64,000 bases of DNA from Streptomyces sp. TRM68416 (GCF_014596915.1 NZ_JACVWU010000003.1:1-64000); one strand, 5' to 3'; numbered from the stretch's first letter, positions 49,980 through 59,040 are shown. A program made the numbers and translations. The notes: generated by a model not told the origin, from the sequence alone.

Positions 49980-52028
49980 GTGTCCAAACTGACCGACGTG
50001 CCCAAACGGATTCTGATCGGGCGCGCACTGCGCAGTGACCGGCTGGGCGAAACGCTCCTGCCGAAGCGCATCGCCCTCCCCGTCTTCGCCTCCGACCCGC
50101 TCTCCTCCGTGGCCTACGCCCCCGGTGAGGTGCTGCTGGTCCTGTCCATCGCGGGCGTGTCGGCGTACCACTTCAGTCCCTGGATCGCGGTCGCTGTCGT
50201 CGTCCTGATGTTCACGGTCGTCGCCTCCTACCGGCAGAACGTGCGCGCGTACCCCAGCGGCGGCGGCGACTACGAGGTCGCGAACACCAACCTGGGCCCG
50301 AAGGCGGGCCTGACCGTGGCCAGCGCGCTGCTCGTCGACTACGTGCTCACGGTGGCCGTGTCCATCTCCTCCGGCGTGGAGAACCTCGGCTCGGCCGTCC
50401 CCTTCTTCGTCGAGCACAAGGTGTTCTGCGCCATCGGCATCATCGTGCTGCTGACGCTGATGAACCTGCGCGGAGTGAAGGAGTCCGGCAGGCTTTTCGC
50501 GATCCCGACCTATGTGTTCGTCACCGGCGTCTTCCTCATGATCGCCTGGGGTGCGTTCCGGGGGCTGGTCCTGGACGAGACGATGACGGCTCCGACCGCC
50601 GACTACGAGATCAAGCCCGAGCACGAGGGCCTGGCCGGCTTCGCCCTCGTCTTCCTGCTGCTGCGGGCCTTCTCCTCCGGCTGCGCCGCGCTCACCGGCG
50701 TCGAGGCGATCAGCAACGGCGTCCCCGCGTTCCGCAAGCCCAAGTCCAAGAACGCGGCCAACACGCTCGCCATGATGGGTCTGCTGGCCGTCAGCATGTT
50801 CTGCGGCATCATCGGGCTGGCCATGGCCACCGACGTGCACATGGCGGAGTACCCGGCCAAGGACCTCTACCTCGACGGCGTCCCGGTCGGCAGCGACTAC
50901 GTCCAGAACCCGGTGATCTCGCAGGTCGCGGCCGCCGTCTTCGGCGACGGCACGTTCTTCTTCGTGCTGCTCGCCGCCGCCACGGCGCTGGTCCTCTTCC
51001 TCGCCGCCAACACGGCGTACAACGGCTTCCCGCTGCTCGGCTCGATCCTCGCCCAGGACCGCTACCTGCCCCGTCAGCTGCACACCCGCGGCGACCGCCT
51101 CGCCTTCTCCAACGGCATCGTGCTCCTGGCCGGCGCGGCCGCCCTGCTGGTCTGGATCTACGGCGCCGACTCCACGCGCCTCATCCAGCTCTACATCGTC
51201 GGCGTGTTCGTCTCCTTCACGCTCAGCCAGACCGGCATGGTCCGCCACTGGAACCGCCATCTGCGCACCGAGAAGGACGCCGCCAAGCGCCGCCACATGA
51301 TCCGCTCCCGCGCGATCAATGCCTTCGGCGCCTTCTTCACCGGCCTGGTCCTCATCGTCGTCCTCGTCACCAAGTTCACGCACGGTGCCTGGGTCGCCCT
51401 GCTCGGCATGCTGATCTTCTACGCGACCATGTCCGCGATCCGGAAGCACTACGACCGCGTCGCCGAGGAGATCGCGGCCCCCGAGGGCCCGAGCGACGAC
51501 AGCGTGCGCCCCTCCCGGGTGCACTCGGTGGTCCTGGTCTCCAAGATGCACCGTCCCACGCTGCGCGCCATCGCCTACGCCAAGCTGATGCGCACCGACA
51601 CCCTGGAAGCGCTCAGCGTCAACGTCGACCCGGCCGAGACCAAGGCGCTCAAGGCCGAGTGGGAACGGCGCGGCGTCGACGTACCGCTGAAGGTCCTCGA
51701 CTCGCCCTACCGCGAGATCACCCGGCCGATCATCGAGTACGTCAAGAACCTGCGCCGCGAGTCCCCGCGCGACGCGGTGTCCGTGATCATCCCCGAGTAC
51801 GTCGTCGGCCACTGGTACGAGCACCTGCTGCACAACCAGAGCGCCCTGCGCCTGAAGGGCCGCCTGCTGTTCACCCCGGGCGTCATGGTGACCTCGGTGC
51901 CCTACCAGCTCCAGTCCTCCGAGGTCGCCAGGCGGCGGGCCCGCAAGCGCCAGGACTGGAACGCGCCGGGTTCGGTGCGGCGCGGCCCCGCCGAGGAGCG
52001 GGCGAAGGACACGTCGAAGCAGCCGTAG
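49980..52028 (+). CDS. APC/KUP superfamily permease, KimA-like potassium transporter
   Basis: 682 residues from GTG 49980. Twelve transmembrane helices over the first 470 residues, including SDPLSSVAYAPGE and SGGGDYEVANTNLG, strongly resembling KimA of Bacillus subtilis, a K+/H+ symporter; then a cytoplasmic USP-like domain (about 500-670, VHSVVLVSKMHRPTLRAIAYAKLM) which in KimA binds c-di-AMP. Usually labelled amino acid permease. Its place beside two TrkA genes supports potassium. Confidence 0.88.
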   Translation: MSKLTDVPKRILIGRALRSDRLGETLLPKRIALPVFASDPLSSVAYAPGEVLLVLSIAGVSAYHFSPWIAVAVVVLMFTVVASYRQNVRAYPSGGGDYEVANTNLGPKAGLTVASALLVDYVLTVAVSISSGVENLGSAVPFFVEHKVFCAIGIIVLLTLMNLRGVKESGRLFAIPTYVFVTGVFLMIAWGAFRGLVLDETMTAPTADYEIKPEHEGLAGFALVFLLLRAFSSGCAALTGVEAISNGVPAFRKPKSKNAANTLAMMGLLAVSMFCGIIGLAMATDVHMAEYPAKDLYLDGVPVGSDYVQNPVISQVAAAVFGDGTFFFVLLAAATALVLFLAANTAYNGFPLLGSILAQDRYLPRQLHTRGDRLAFSNGIVLLAGAAALLVWIYGADSTRLIQLYIVGVFVSFTLSQTGMVRHWNRHLRTEKDAAKRRHMIRSRAINAFGAFFTGLVLIVVLVTKFTHGAWVALLGMLIFYATMSAIRKHYDRVAEEIAAPEGPSDDSVRPSRVHSVVLVSKMHRPTLRAIAYAKLMRTDTLEALSVNVDPAETKALKAEWERRGVDVPLKVLDSPYREITRPIIEYVKNLRRESPRDAVSVIIPEYVVGHWYEHLLHNQSALRLKGRLLFTPGVMVTSVPYQLQSSEVARRRARKRQDWNAPGSVRRGPAEERAKDTSKQP

Positions 52029-52083
52029 ACTGGTGGGCTGTTGTCCGGCCCTTTCCCCCTTACGCACCTGGAGTCACCCCGCC

Positions 52084-53412
52084 ATGCAGGCAGAACCGAA
52101 GAAGACGCTGGTGGGGGAGGTCTACGAGGTCGAGGTCGGCCCCGTCGCCCACGGCGGTCACTGCATCGCCCGCACCGCCGAGGGCCAGGTGCTCTTCGTA
52201 CGGCACGCACTGCCCGGCGAGCGGGTCGTCGCGCGGGTGACCGAGGGCGAGGAGGGCGCCCGCTTCCTGCGCGCGGACGCGGTCGAGGTGCTGGAGGCGT
52301 CCAAGGACCGCATCGAGGCGCCCTGCCCGTACGCGGGTCCGGGCCGCTGCGGCGGCTGCGACTGGCAGCACGCCAAGCCCGGCGCGCAGCGGCGTCTCAA
52401 GGGCGAGGTGGTCGCGGAACAGCTGGCGCGTCTTGCCGGGCTCACGCCCGAGGAGGCCGGCTGGGACGGCACCGTGATGCCCGCCGAGGGCGACAAGCTG
52501 CCGGCCGGACAGGTGCCGCAGTGGCGCACGCGGGTCCAGTACGCGATCGACGCCGACGGCCGCGCCGGTCTGCGCCGCCACCGCTCGCACGAGGTCGAGC
52601 CCATCGAGCACTGCATGATCGCCGCGGAGGGCGTGAGCGAACTCGGCATCGAGCGGCGCGAGTGGCCGGGCATGGCGTCCGTCGAGGCCATCGCGGCGAC
52701 GGGTTCGCAGGACCGCCAGGTCATCCTGACCCCGCGCCCCGGCGCGCGCCTGCCGATCGTGGAGCTGGACAAGCCGGTCTCCGTGATGAGGGTGGGGGAG
52801 AAGGACGGCGGCGTCCACCGCGTCCACGGCCGCCCCTTCGTCCGCGAGCGCGCGGACGGCCGTACCCACCGCGTCGGCAGCGGCGGCTTCTGGCAGGTCC
52901 ACCCGAAGGCGGCCGACACCCTGGTGACGGCGGTCATGCAGGGACTGCTCCCGCGCAAGGGCGAGACGGCGCTGGACCTCTACTGCGGCGTCGGCCTCTT
53001 CGCGGGCGCGCTGGCCGACCGCCTCGGCGAGAAGGGCGCGGTGCTGGGCATCGAGTCCGGCAAGCGCGCCGTCGAGGACGCCCGGCACAACCTCGCCGAC
53101 TTCCCCCGCGTCCGCATCGAACAGGGCAAGGTCGAGTCCGTCCTGCCCCGCACCGGCATCACCGAGGTCGACCTCATCGTCCTCGACCCACCCCGGGCGG
53201 GCGCGGGCCGCGCGACCGTCCAACACCTGGCCTCCCTGGGCGCCCGCCGCATCGCCTACGTGGCCTGCGACCCGGCGGCGCTGGCGCGCGATCTGGGGTA
53301 CTTCCGGGACGGGGGGTATCGGGTGCGGACGTTGCGGGTGTTCGATCTGTTTCCGATGACCGCGCACGTGGAGTGCGTCGCGATCCTGGAACCCGCTGGA
53401 AAAGGCTCTTGA
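52084..53412 (+). CDS. TrmA/RumA-type 5-methyluridine RNA methyltransferase
   Basis: 442 residues from ATG 52084. N-terminal TRAM domain, 4Fe-4S cysteines in CPYAGPGRCGGCDW plus HCM, SAM-binding LDLYCGVGLFAG, catalytic DPPRAG and the nucleophile CDPAALARD. It should methylate uridine in 23S rRNA or tRNA. The final 20 codons are duplicated 8.2 kb away, so the 3' end appears to be the integration site of a genomic island. The gene itself is intact. Confidence 0.93.
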   Translation: MQAEPKKTLVGEVYEVEVGPVAHGGHCIARTAEGQVLFVRHALPGERVVARVTEGEEGARFLRADAVEVLEASKDRIEAPCPYAGPGRCGGCDWQHAKPGAQRRLKGEVVAEQLARLAGLTPEEAGWDGTVMPAEGDKLPAGQVPQWRTRVQYAIDADGRAGLRRHRSHEVEPIEHCMIAAEGVSELGIERREWPGMASVEAIAATGSQDRQVILTPRPGARLPIVELDKPVSVMRVGEKDGGVHRVHGRPFVRERADGRTHRVGSGGFWQVHPKAADTLVTAVMQGLLPRKGETALDLYCGVGLFAGALADRLGEKGAVLGIESGKRAVEDARHNLADFPRVRIEQGKVESVLPRTGITEVDLIVLDPPRAGAGRATVQHLASLGARRIAYVACDPAALARDLGYFRDGGYRVRTLRVFDLFPMTAHVECVAILEPAGKGS

Positions 53413-53413
53413 C
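53351..53413. repeat. Left attachment-like repeat (attL candidate)
   Basis: 63-bp end of the methyltransferase gene. 53365-53395 (31 bp, starting CACGTGGAGTGCG and ending GGAACCCG) is identical to 61566-61596; the flanks match with few changes and the same spacing. Marks the left border of the 8.2-kb accessory element. Confidence 0.75.
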
Positions 53414-53608
53414 CTGCAGTTTTCTGACTTCGTTCGTCGGCTTGACCTGTTTGGCGAGGTGGGAACGGGTGAAGGCGGACGATGCCGCGTGACCTGGGCA
53501 TTCGTCTGAGGGGAGGGGTGTGTGGCGGTGGCGGAGCCCGATGGTCCTTGCGGCGTGACGCACGAATGACGCACGGGCTGAAAGACCGTCAGGTCGTTGG
53601 AGAGCCTG

Positions 53609-53827
53609 GAACAGGCCGCCCAGGCCGCGGTCGGAGATGATCTCGGCGGCTAGCCGGGAGTCGGAACACCCGAACAGCATGCCGAAGGGCTGTTGGGCCG
53701 GTGCGATCTCGGTGCGACGTATGGCGTCCTGGTTCGGGTGCGCGGGGATACCTGAGACGAAGCGCTCGTTACCGGCCATGAGCAGCTCGAAAGCGTCGCG
53801 AGGCGTCGGAGTCTGGATCTCGGTCAT
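53609..53827 (-). pseudogene. Truncated beta-carbonic anhydrase (N-terminal 73 residues)
   Basis: From ATG 53827 the frame encodes a clear beta-carbonic anhydrase start: FELLMAGNERFVSG, FGMLFGCSDSRLAAEIISDRGLG with the first zinc cysteine and its Asp/Arg dyad. After GLF (about 53609) similarity ends and the frame continues only as GC-biased read-through. The remaining two-thirds, including the other zinc ligands, is missing, so the gene is dead. A deletion or insertion scar. Confidence 0.8.
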
Positions 53828-54085
53828 GGCCGCCGCCTACGAGCGGCACCGGCCGTCACACCACCTGAACCCGCCGGAACCCACCAGGCCGAGCCACACA
53901 GGCGGCCTTATCCCCCCCCAGGCGCCAGGCGCCAGGCGCGGGCAGCGTCCGTACGGAACCGCAGCGCGACACTGCTGCCCGCATTGTCGACCGAACGAGG
54001 GCGGACCGCTCGGGATCACTCGCCGTTCCAAGGGGCACTGTGCGGCGGTGGGCGGTCAGGCCGCGTCCGGATGCGGGCTTTCGCT

Positions 54086-54613
54086 TCATCCCAGCGATGC
54101 GCCGAAGGCTCCGGCCTCCGCCTCGGCTTCGCTCAGCTGGACAGTGCCGCGGTGCGAGACCTCCACCTTGTAGAAACCCTTGCCGGCAGGCACGTCCCCG
54201 ACCGACACCTCGAACGTGCACGTGCCGTCGCTCTCCAGCGTCGACTCGCCGAGCTGCCCCGTGGCGATCACCGTGCCCGCCCCGTCGTAGACCGTGACCG
54301 CGGTGCCCTCGAAGATGTCGTCATAGCCGTCGCCGCCCTGGCATCCACCCAGGCCGTCGTCGATGACACCGTCAGTGAGTTCGAAGGTCCCGGTGAGAGC
54401 GAAGGTGCCGGGGGACGGGGGCGCGGCACTGCTCGGGTCGGTCTTGGGGGTGTTGTGGCTGTCACCCACGATGGCCCACACGGTCCCGACCGCTCCGGCC
54501 CCCAGGACCACGCCCGCCAGCGCCGCGACCAAGGGGTGCACGCGCCTGGGCTTGGACGGGTGCGGCAACGGCCGGGGTGGATCGGTCGGTGGGGGAGGAT
54601 AGTCACTGTTCAT
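54086..54613 (-). CDS. Membrane-anchored extracellular protein, family unknown
   Basis: 175 residues. Proline-rich cytoplasmic start (DYPPPPTDPPRPLPHP), one transmembrane helix (about 27-48), short linker, then an extracellular beta-rich domain of about 110 residues with two cysteines (GGCQGG and GTCTFEV) likely joined, and VPAGKGFYKVEVSHRGTVQLSEAEAEA. Similar small anchored proteins are frequent in Streptomyces, function unknown. 258 bases on its downstream side (53828-54085) hold nothing I can name. Confidence 0.75.
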   Translation of the reverse strand: MNSDYPPPPTDPPRPLPHPSKPRRVHPLVAALAGVVLGAGAVGTVWAIVGDSHNTPKTDPSSAAPPSPGTFALTGTFELTDGVIDDGLGGCQGGDGYDDIFEGTAVTVYDGAGTVIATGQLGESTLESDGTCTFEVSVGDVPAGKGFYKVEVSHRGTVQLSEAEAEAGAFGASLG

Positions 54614-54728
54614 GGGTCACCCCAGGGTGCGGCCGGCCGGAGCCGGACGTCGTGTGCTCTGCGGCAGCACGGTGCCGGGGACGGCGGCGGTGAGAGGGGT
54701 TGGTCGCTCGGGCGCGGTGCGGATGCCG

Positions 54729-55289
54729 TCAGCCGGTTCGTTTCCAGGTCTTGCACCCGGTGGTCTGGAACGCCTCGTCGCTGGCGGAGATCGTCACGGT
54801 GGTGGGGCCCGCCGTGTTCCCGTTGGCGATGATCTCGTCGAGCTCGCCGGACGTGCCGCTCATCCGTGCCCAGTAGCAGTCCGGAATGGCCGAGTCTTTG
54901 GGGCCGTCGGTTCGGTAGGTGCCGGGCTTGAAGTCCTCGCCGACGATGTACGTCCCGTCGCCTGGGATCTCACCGCCCGGGGCCTTCTTCGTCGGGGTCG
55001 GGGTGGGAGCAGGGGTCTCCTTCGTGGGCGGGGCTGCTTCGGTCTCGGTTTCGGTCGCCGTCGTCGTGGCCGTGACCGTCGCCGTTGGTGTGCTGCTTGT
55101 GCTGTCGGAGTCGCCCGCGCCGGCTGAGCCGATGACTAACCCGATGACGAGGCCGAGGACCACGGCTGCCGTGTGGGTTAGGACTCTTTTTACCGATCTC
55201 GATCGGCGCGGGGCGGGCGGCGGCTGTCCCCACTCCGGAGGCTGCTGCGACGGGCCCCATGACCGGCCTGAGGCGTCATTGTCGTTCAT
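54729..55289 (-). CDS. Membrane-anchored extracellular protein with Thr/Pro-rich stalk
   Basis: 186 residues from ATG 55289. Cytoplasmic proline-rich start, transmembrane helix (about 35-55), a Thr/Ala/Glu/Pro stalk (60-105) and a C-terminal domain GTYIVGEDFKPGTYRTDGP ... CYWARMSG ... CKTWKR. This domain with its two cysteines is common in actinobacterial exported proteins and near phage-related genes; role unknown. It shares the layout, not the sequence, of the neighbour at 54086-54613. Confidence 0.75.
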   Translation of the reverse strand: MNDNDASGRSWGPSQQPPEWGQPPPAPRRSRSVKRVLTHTAAVVLGLVIGLVIGSAGAGDSDSTSSTPTATVTATTTATETETEAAPPTKETPAPTPTPTKKAPGGEIPGDGTYIVGEDFKPGTYRTDGPKDSAIPDCYWARMSGTSGELDEIIANGNTAGPTTVTISASDEAFQTTGCKTWKRTG

Positions 55290-55656
55290 GATTTCAGCGT
55301 GCGCCCGCTCAAGCCGATCCGCACGACAAGGATCACGAGGACCGCGGACCCGCTGGGAGACAGACAGACGCCACCCGCCTGAAGGAGGGGCTTCCGAAGT
55401 CGGGGCACATGGAGCCGTCCCGCCACGGCAGCCGTCCACGCTGCAGCGGCCATGCGGCCCGATTGGGGCGTCGCCGTAGGCTGCCCCATGTCAATTGCTG
55501 CCGTCGAGCGCCCCCTTCTGCAGAAGATCAAGGAAGCTCGGAACGCCTTCCGTGGCGCTCGCGTCGATGAAGGCGCGTACGGGGCAGTCGTCGACTGCCT
55601 GACGCGGCAGCGCGTTGGCAAGGTCGGCGGGGTGGCGTACCGGTCGGGACGTGCCG
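55290..55656. other. Region between exported protein gene and integrase remnant
   Basis: 367 bases. A plus-strand frame from ATG 55488 (MSIAAVERPLLQKIKEARNA ...) to about 55640 might be the start of a truncated gene, since it loses coding character where the integrase remnant begins in another frame. No confident gene. Confidence 0.35.
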
Positions 55657-55758
55657 CGAGGCCACGAGAGTTTCCAGACCACCCAGCGTTATGCCCACCT
55701 GCAGCCGGACGCGCATAAGGCTGTCCTCGATGCCTGGAGCGTATGGACTCTCCACTGA
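55657..55758 (+). pseudogene. C-terminal remnant of a tyrosine recombinase (integrase)
   Basis: Thirty-three codons encode RGHESFQTTQRYAHLQP, then a helix DAHKAVLDAWSVW and a stop at 55756. This is the end of a phage-type tyrosine integrase: the GH of the LGH(x)S box and the catalytic tyrosine in RYAHL are intact. Upstream no further integrase sequence is readable in any frame. It is followed by a strong terminator. It explains how the island could have integrated and why it may now be immobile. Confidence 0.82.
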
Positions 55759-55779
55759 CCATTGCCGCATGAGCGTCAT

Positions 55780-55807
55780 TTCGCCCTGTCCTCATGGACA
55801 GGGCGAA
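55780..55807. terminator. Terminator after the integrase remnant
   Basis: Perfect 12-bp stem TTCGCCCTGTCC (55780-55791) with complement (55796-55807), loop TCAT, 22 bp after the integrase stop. It could also end the minus-strand signalling operon. Confidence 0.85.
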
Positions 55808-55835
55808 GGTGTCTGTGTGCTTGCGGAACGCTCGG

Positions 55836-56084
55836 TCAGGGGCGCCGGTCGGTCTGCTCGTCCATTCTGGGCGGGGCCAAGGGCGAATCAGCCCTGGATA
55901 CCTGGTCGGGTGTGGTGGCTTGGTGGCCGTGGAGTCGATAGACCATTTCGTCGGGACAACGGTCCAGGCGGGCCTGGCGCCAGGCAACGTCGTAGGACAG
56001 GGGGGTCGCGCTACGCCGTTGCATGAACAGGGCTCTGAGGCTCGTCAGGGGGGCCAACAGTATTCGCCACAGGGCGAGCTTCAT
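55836..56084 (-). CDS. Possible 82-residue protein at the end of the signalling operon
   Basis: ATG 56084 overlaps the stop of the 233-residue gene by 4 bp (ATGA), and the frame ends 29 bp before the terminator at 55780-55807. Product is basic with a hydrophobic start (MKLALWRILLAPLTSLRALF). No family recognised. The coupling and terminator position support it; the lack of recognisable domains argues for caution. Confidence 0.45.
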   Translation of the reverse strand: MKLALWRILLAPLTSLRALFMQRRSATPLSYDVAWRQARLDRCPDEMVYRLHGHQATTPDQVSRADSPLAPPRMDEQTDRRP

Positions 56085-56782
56085 GGGTGCGCCCTTCCGG
56101 ATGCTTCGCCAGACACGGACATGTCCGCTGTCGGGATGCTGTCGGGGAGACTGCCGCCGTTGAGAGCCTTGAGAGAGTCAGACAGGACGAGCATGGCTTG
56201 CTGTCGCCGCTCGATGTCCGTGAACCCTTGGCCGACCTGCTCCCATTGCTGCAGGAGTGGGAACCACCAGCGGTCGCAGGAGCAGATCAGGCGAGCAAGG
56301 CGCTGGAGTTCGGCAACGTGATCGTCGCCCAGGGCGCCTGGGGGGTGGTGTTCAAGTTGGTCCAGGACGACGAGGTCCGGGTGATCGTAGAGGTGGTCCT
56401 TCAGGAAGCGCAGGCGGTTGATTCGTTGCTTGTCCGCGGCCTGCTGTGCCAGTAGCTCCTGTGCCGCGCTGGGCAGACTGAGAGCCGTGTAGACGTTCAG
56501 CAGGCAGTAGTTCGCGGCACGGCGAGGCAACTGGCCGAGGGCGGCGTTGATGGCGTCCTGCGCGGCGGGCACGTCCGAGGCTCCCAGACGCGCTGCTGTC
56601 TCGGCGGCCGTGGCATGCACTGCGGTGCGTACTGCCTCCTCCACGTTGGGAGGCACACGCCAGAGTGGTCGCCAGGTGATCGTGTACACGGCCTCGAACG
56701 CGATGCCGTCAGTGGCACTCGGCAGGAACCGTGGCTGGGCGGACGTACTCATACGGACGGCGCGGTGCCACGGCCACCTCAT
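56081..56782 (-). CDS. Hypothetical helical protein in the cyclase cluster
   Basis: 233 residues, overlapping the stop of the 753-residue gene by 4 bp (ATGA; ATG 56752 is an alternative start). Soluble, mostly helical; FEAVYTITWRPLWRVP near residue 29, a long helical middle with RRAANYCLLNVYTAL, and aromatic, charged CDRWWFPLLQQWEQVGQGF. Not recognised. Tight coupling suggests it works with the 753-residue protein, perhaps as a partner subunit. Confidence 0.7.
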   Translation of the reverse strand: MRWPWHRAVRMSTSAQPRFLPSATDGIAFEAVYTITWRPLWRVPPNVEEAVRTAVHATAAETAARLGASDVPAAQDAINAALGQLPRRAANYCLLNVYTALSLPSAAQELLAQQAADKQRINRLRFLKDHLYDHPDLVVLDQLEHHPPGALGDDHVAELQRLARLICSCDRWWFPLLQQWEQVGQGFTDIERRQQAMLVLSDSLKALNGGSLPDSIPTADMSVSGEASGRAHP

Positions 56783-59040
56783 GAGATGTTCTCTTCGAGC
56801 GGGAAGACCGTGTGCAGACGGCCGTCGACGAGATGGTTGTAGAAGTCGTCAGCCACGCTGACGCCCTCAGCCGTGGAGATGCCACGCAGCTCGTTCATGA
56901 GCTTCATGCCGGCCTCGAACATGTTGTGGCCGCGTAGGGCCGGCAGAAGTTGTTCGCGCAGCTGTGTGTAGGCGCTGGGGTCACCGGCGCAGGAGCGGAT
57001 CCAGTCCGTCAGACGCGATATGACCTGGGCAGCGGTGTCCGCAGAGGAAAGCAGGTCGTGGACGGCTCGCTGTACGTCGATTTCCGTGGGAGGCGCGCAT
57101 ACGAGCCACGGTGCGCTGTCATGATGGACGGTCATCAGCGCGAGGAAGGCCAGTGAGCCGCTGCGTGCGGAGACCTTGCCCTGCTGCCAGCCGTGGACCT
57201 CACCGGCAAGTCGCTCGGCGACGGAAGGGTGTTGGACCAGATCGTCGAAGGCAGCCAGGACTTGGCTGACTACTGCGGTGTCGGTGTTCTTGTGCGCGAC
57301 GCGGCGCAGCCGCACCACTGCCCGCTTGGCCAAAGACGCGGGGACGGAGGAGTCCTCCAGGACGCGTCGGCACAGTGCAATCACGGCGGGTGCGTAACTC
57401 TTCTGTTCCGCCCACCCGTAGAGCGCTTCCCACGCCAGACGGCCAACGTGTTCATCGCGAACGGCGCTTTCCAGAACCGCACCGAGCACCTCTGGCTGAC
57501 TGCGGCCGACGAGTTCGCCCAGCGCGGTGAGGTAGTCCACCGTTCCGTGCCGCACGGTAAGTCCGGCCAGCGCGGCCACTGCATGGTCTTCCGGATCGGC
57601 GTTCTGGGCTGTCGCGACGAGCCAGGTCAGCAAGGGTTTGCGCATGACGTCGTAGTTGTCCCAGACGTACTCCAGCACTGCGCGTCCGTAAGCGGGCCGG
57701 TCGAAGACCACTGTGTCCTGCATGCCGACTCGGCCCCCGACATCCTGGATGCGCCGGCGCATCCCCCGCCCGGCCAGGGCACTGAGGGTCGGTGAGATTA
57801 CCGGTGCTGCGCCGGGAGCGTCGGCGGTGTCCCCGATGGCTGCCAGCAGAGCGGCTGCACTGCGCGCGACGACAGGCATGGGCGCGGACTGCTGCACGGC
57901 CAGGGCCAGCAGCAGACAACGGTCCTCCACCGTGAGCGAAGGGTTGTCATGGGTGTGCAGGCTGTTCGTCTCACCGAACCGGCCGTCGAGTTCACCGCGC
58001 CAATCAGTCAGCGCCGCGATGATGCGGTCTTCCAGGGTGACCTGGGTTTCGCCCTCGCCGTCGGACTGTACGAGCGACTGCTGGGAGTTGGTGTGGGTGT
58101 GTTCCTTCCATGCCATCACGACGGTATGAGCGGCCCGTACGGCGGCCACTGCTGTCAGTCCGCGCAAGGACGTGGTGACCTGGGGGATGGATCGCAGCGA
58201 CGTGATCAGCTGGTCGTAGCCGTAGGCGGACAGATGTGCCTCAACCACACGCTGCGCATTGGGCGCCTCGCGCAGGTGAACGACCTGGATGCCGTCGCGA
58301 TCGCTGAGACGGTGATCCTTCCACAGGTCCTGCGCGACGGTCAGCGCGAGATAGGAACGGCAATCGCGGAGGTGGGAGGCGTGTTTCGATAGGGCGTTCA
58401 GGAAGTCGGCGGATACCTGGTCGTTTTCCGGGTGCTTGAGATCGAGTTGGTACGCATGCGCCTTCTCCAGCGGCAGACGCCCCTGACGGGGGGTATCCCA
58501 ATCCGCGTCCAACTGGACCACGGTGGTGTCATCAGCAGTGTGCTCGGCCAACAATCGCAGAGCGAAGGTGGTGGAGCCGCATGAACGGGGCGCGACAATG
58601 ACGATCACGGGCTGGCGAGGACGACCGGTGACGGGGTTGAGTATCTGCTCCCAGACCGTGTCCCAATGTGGACTCCGAACGAACGGCTGATCGAGCAGCC
58701 TCTCGCGACTGAAGTCGACGCCTTCAAGCAAATCCCGCTTTCGGGTCTCCAAGATCAGTTCTTCGATGACGTTGGCGACGACGTCGACGTCCCCATGGAG
58801 GTGTGTTGCTGCACCAGCGGTTTCGTGCAGCTGAGGCGCGGGCTGAGCACCATTCGTCGACAGGGGAGCGGGGGACGGGGATGGGCTGGCGAGGTTCGCG
58901 TCCGGGTGATCGGGGGGGACGGCGCCCGGACGCCAGCGACGCTGCAGCCAGCTGCCGGAGCCGTTGTACTGCTTTTCGCCGGGTTCGCTGGTCGCCGCGG
59001 TGGTCTCGGAGTGGTTGGGGTCGAGCGGGGAGTCAGGCAT
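56779..59040 (-). CDS. Large P-loop-like protein with helical repeats (STAND-like), unknown family
   Basis: 753 residues. Disordered start (1-85); a conserved segment ILETRKRDLLEGVDFSRERLLDQPF; then VIVIVAPRSCGSTTFALRLLAEH at about 148, which looks like a Walker A strand-loop-helix in which the usual lysine is replaced (CGSTT for GKS/T). A Rossmann-like part follows (YLALTVAQDLWKD), and residues 370-753 are helical, HEAT-like. No effector domain is recognisable. It lies between the cyclase and the 233-residue gene on one strand and is probably a regulatory or effector part of that system. Confidence 0.75.
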   Translation of the reverse strand: MPDSPLDPNHSETTAATSEPGEKQYNGSGSWLQRRWRPGAVPPDHPDANLASPSPSPAPLSTNGAQPAPQLHETAGAATHLHGDVDVVANVIEELILETRKRDLLEGVDFSRERLLDQPFVRSPHWDTVWEQILNPVTGRPRQPVIVIVAPRSCGSTTFALRLLAEHTADDTTVVQLDADWDTPRQGRLPLEKAHAYQLDLKHPENDQVSADFLNALSKHASHLRDCRSYLALTVAQDLWKDHRLSDRDGIQVVHLREAPNAQRVVEAHLSAYGYDQLITSLRSIPQVTTSLRGLTAVAAVRAAHTVVMAWKEHTHTNSQQSLVQSDGEGETQVTLEDRIIAALTDWRGELDGRFGETNSLHTHDNPSLTVEDRCLLLALAVQQSAPMPVVARSAAALLAAIGDTADAPGAAPVISPTLSALAGRGMRRRIQDVGGRVGMQDTVVFDRPAYGRAVLEYVWDNYDVMRKPLLTWLVATAQNADPEDHAVAALAGLTVRHGTVDYLTALGELVGRSQPEVLGAVLESAVRDEHVGRLAWEALYGWAEQKSYAPAVIALCRRVLEDSSVPASLAKRAVVRLRRVAHKNTDTAVVSQVLAAFDDLVQHPSVAERLAGEVHGWQQGKVSARSGSLAFLALMTVHHDSAPWLVCAPPTEIDVQRAVHDLLSSADTAAQVISRLTDWIRSCAGDPSAYTQLREQLLPALRGHNMFEAGMKLMNELRGISTAEGVSVADDFYNHLVDGRLHTVFPLEENIS

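Noticed and set aside
53174..53608. Continuation of the carbonic anhydrase frame
   Set aside because: After about 53609 the translation is low-complexity Arg/Pro/Ser and overlaps the methyltransferase gene; treated as read-through beyond a truncated gene.
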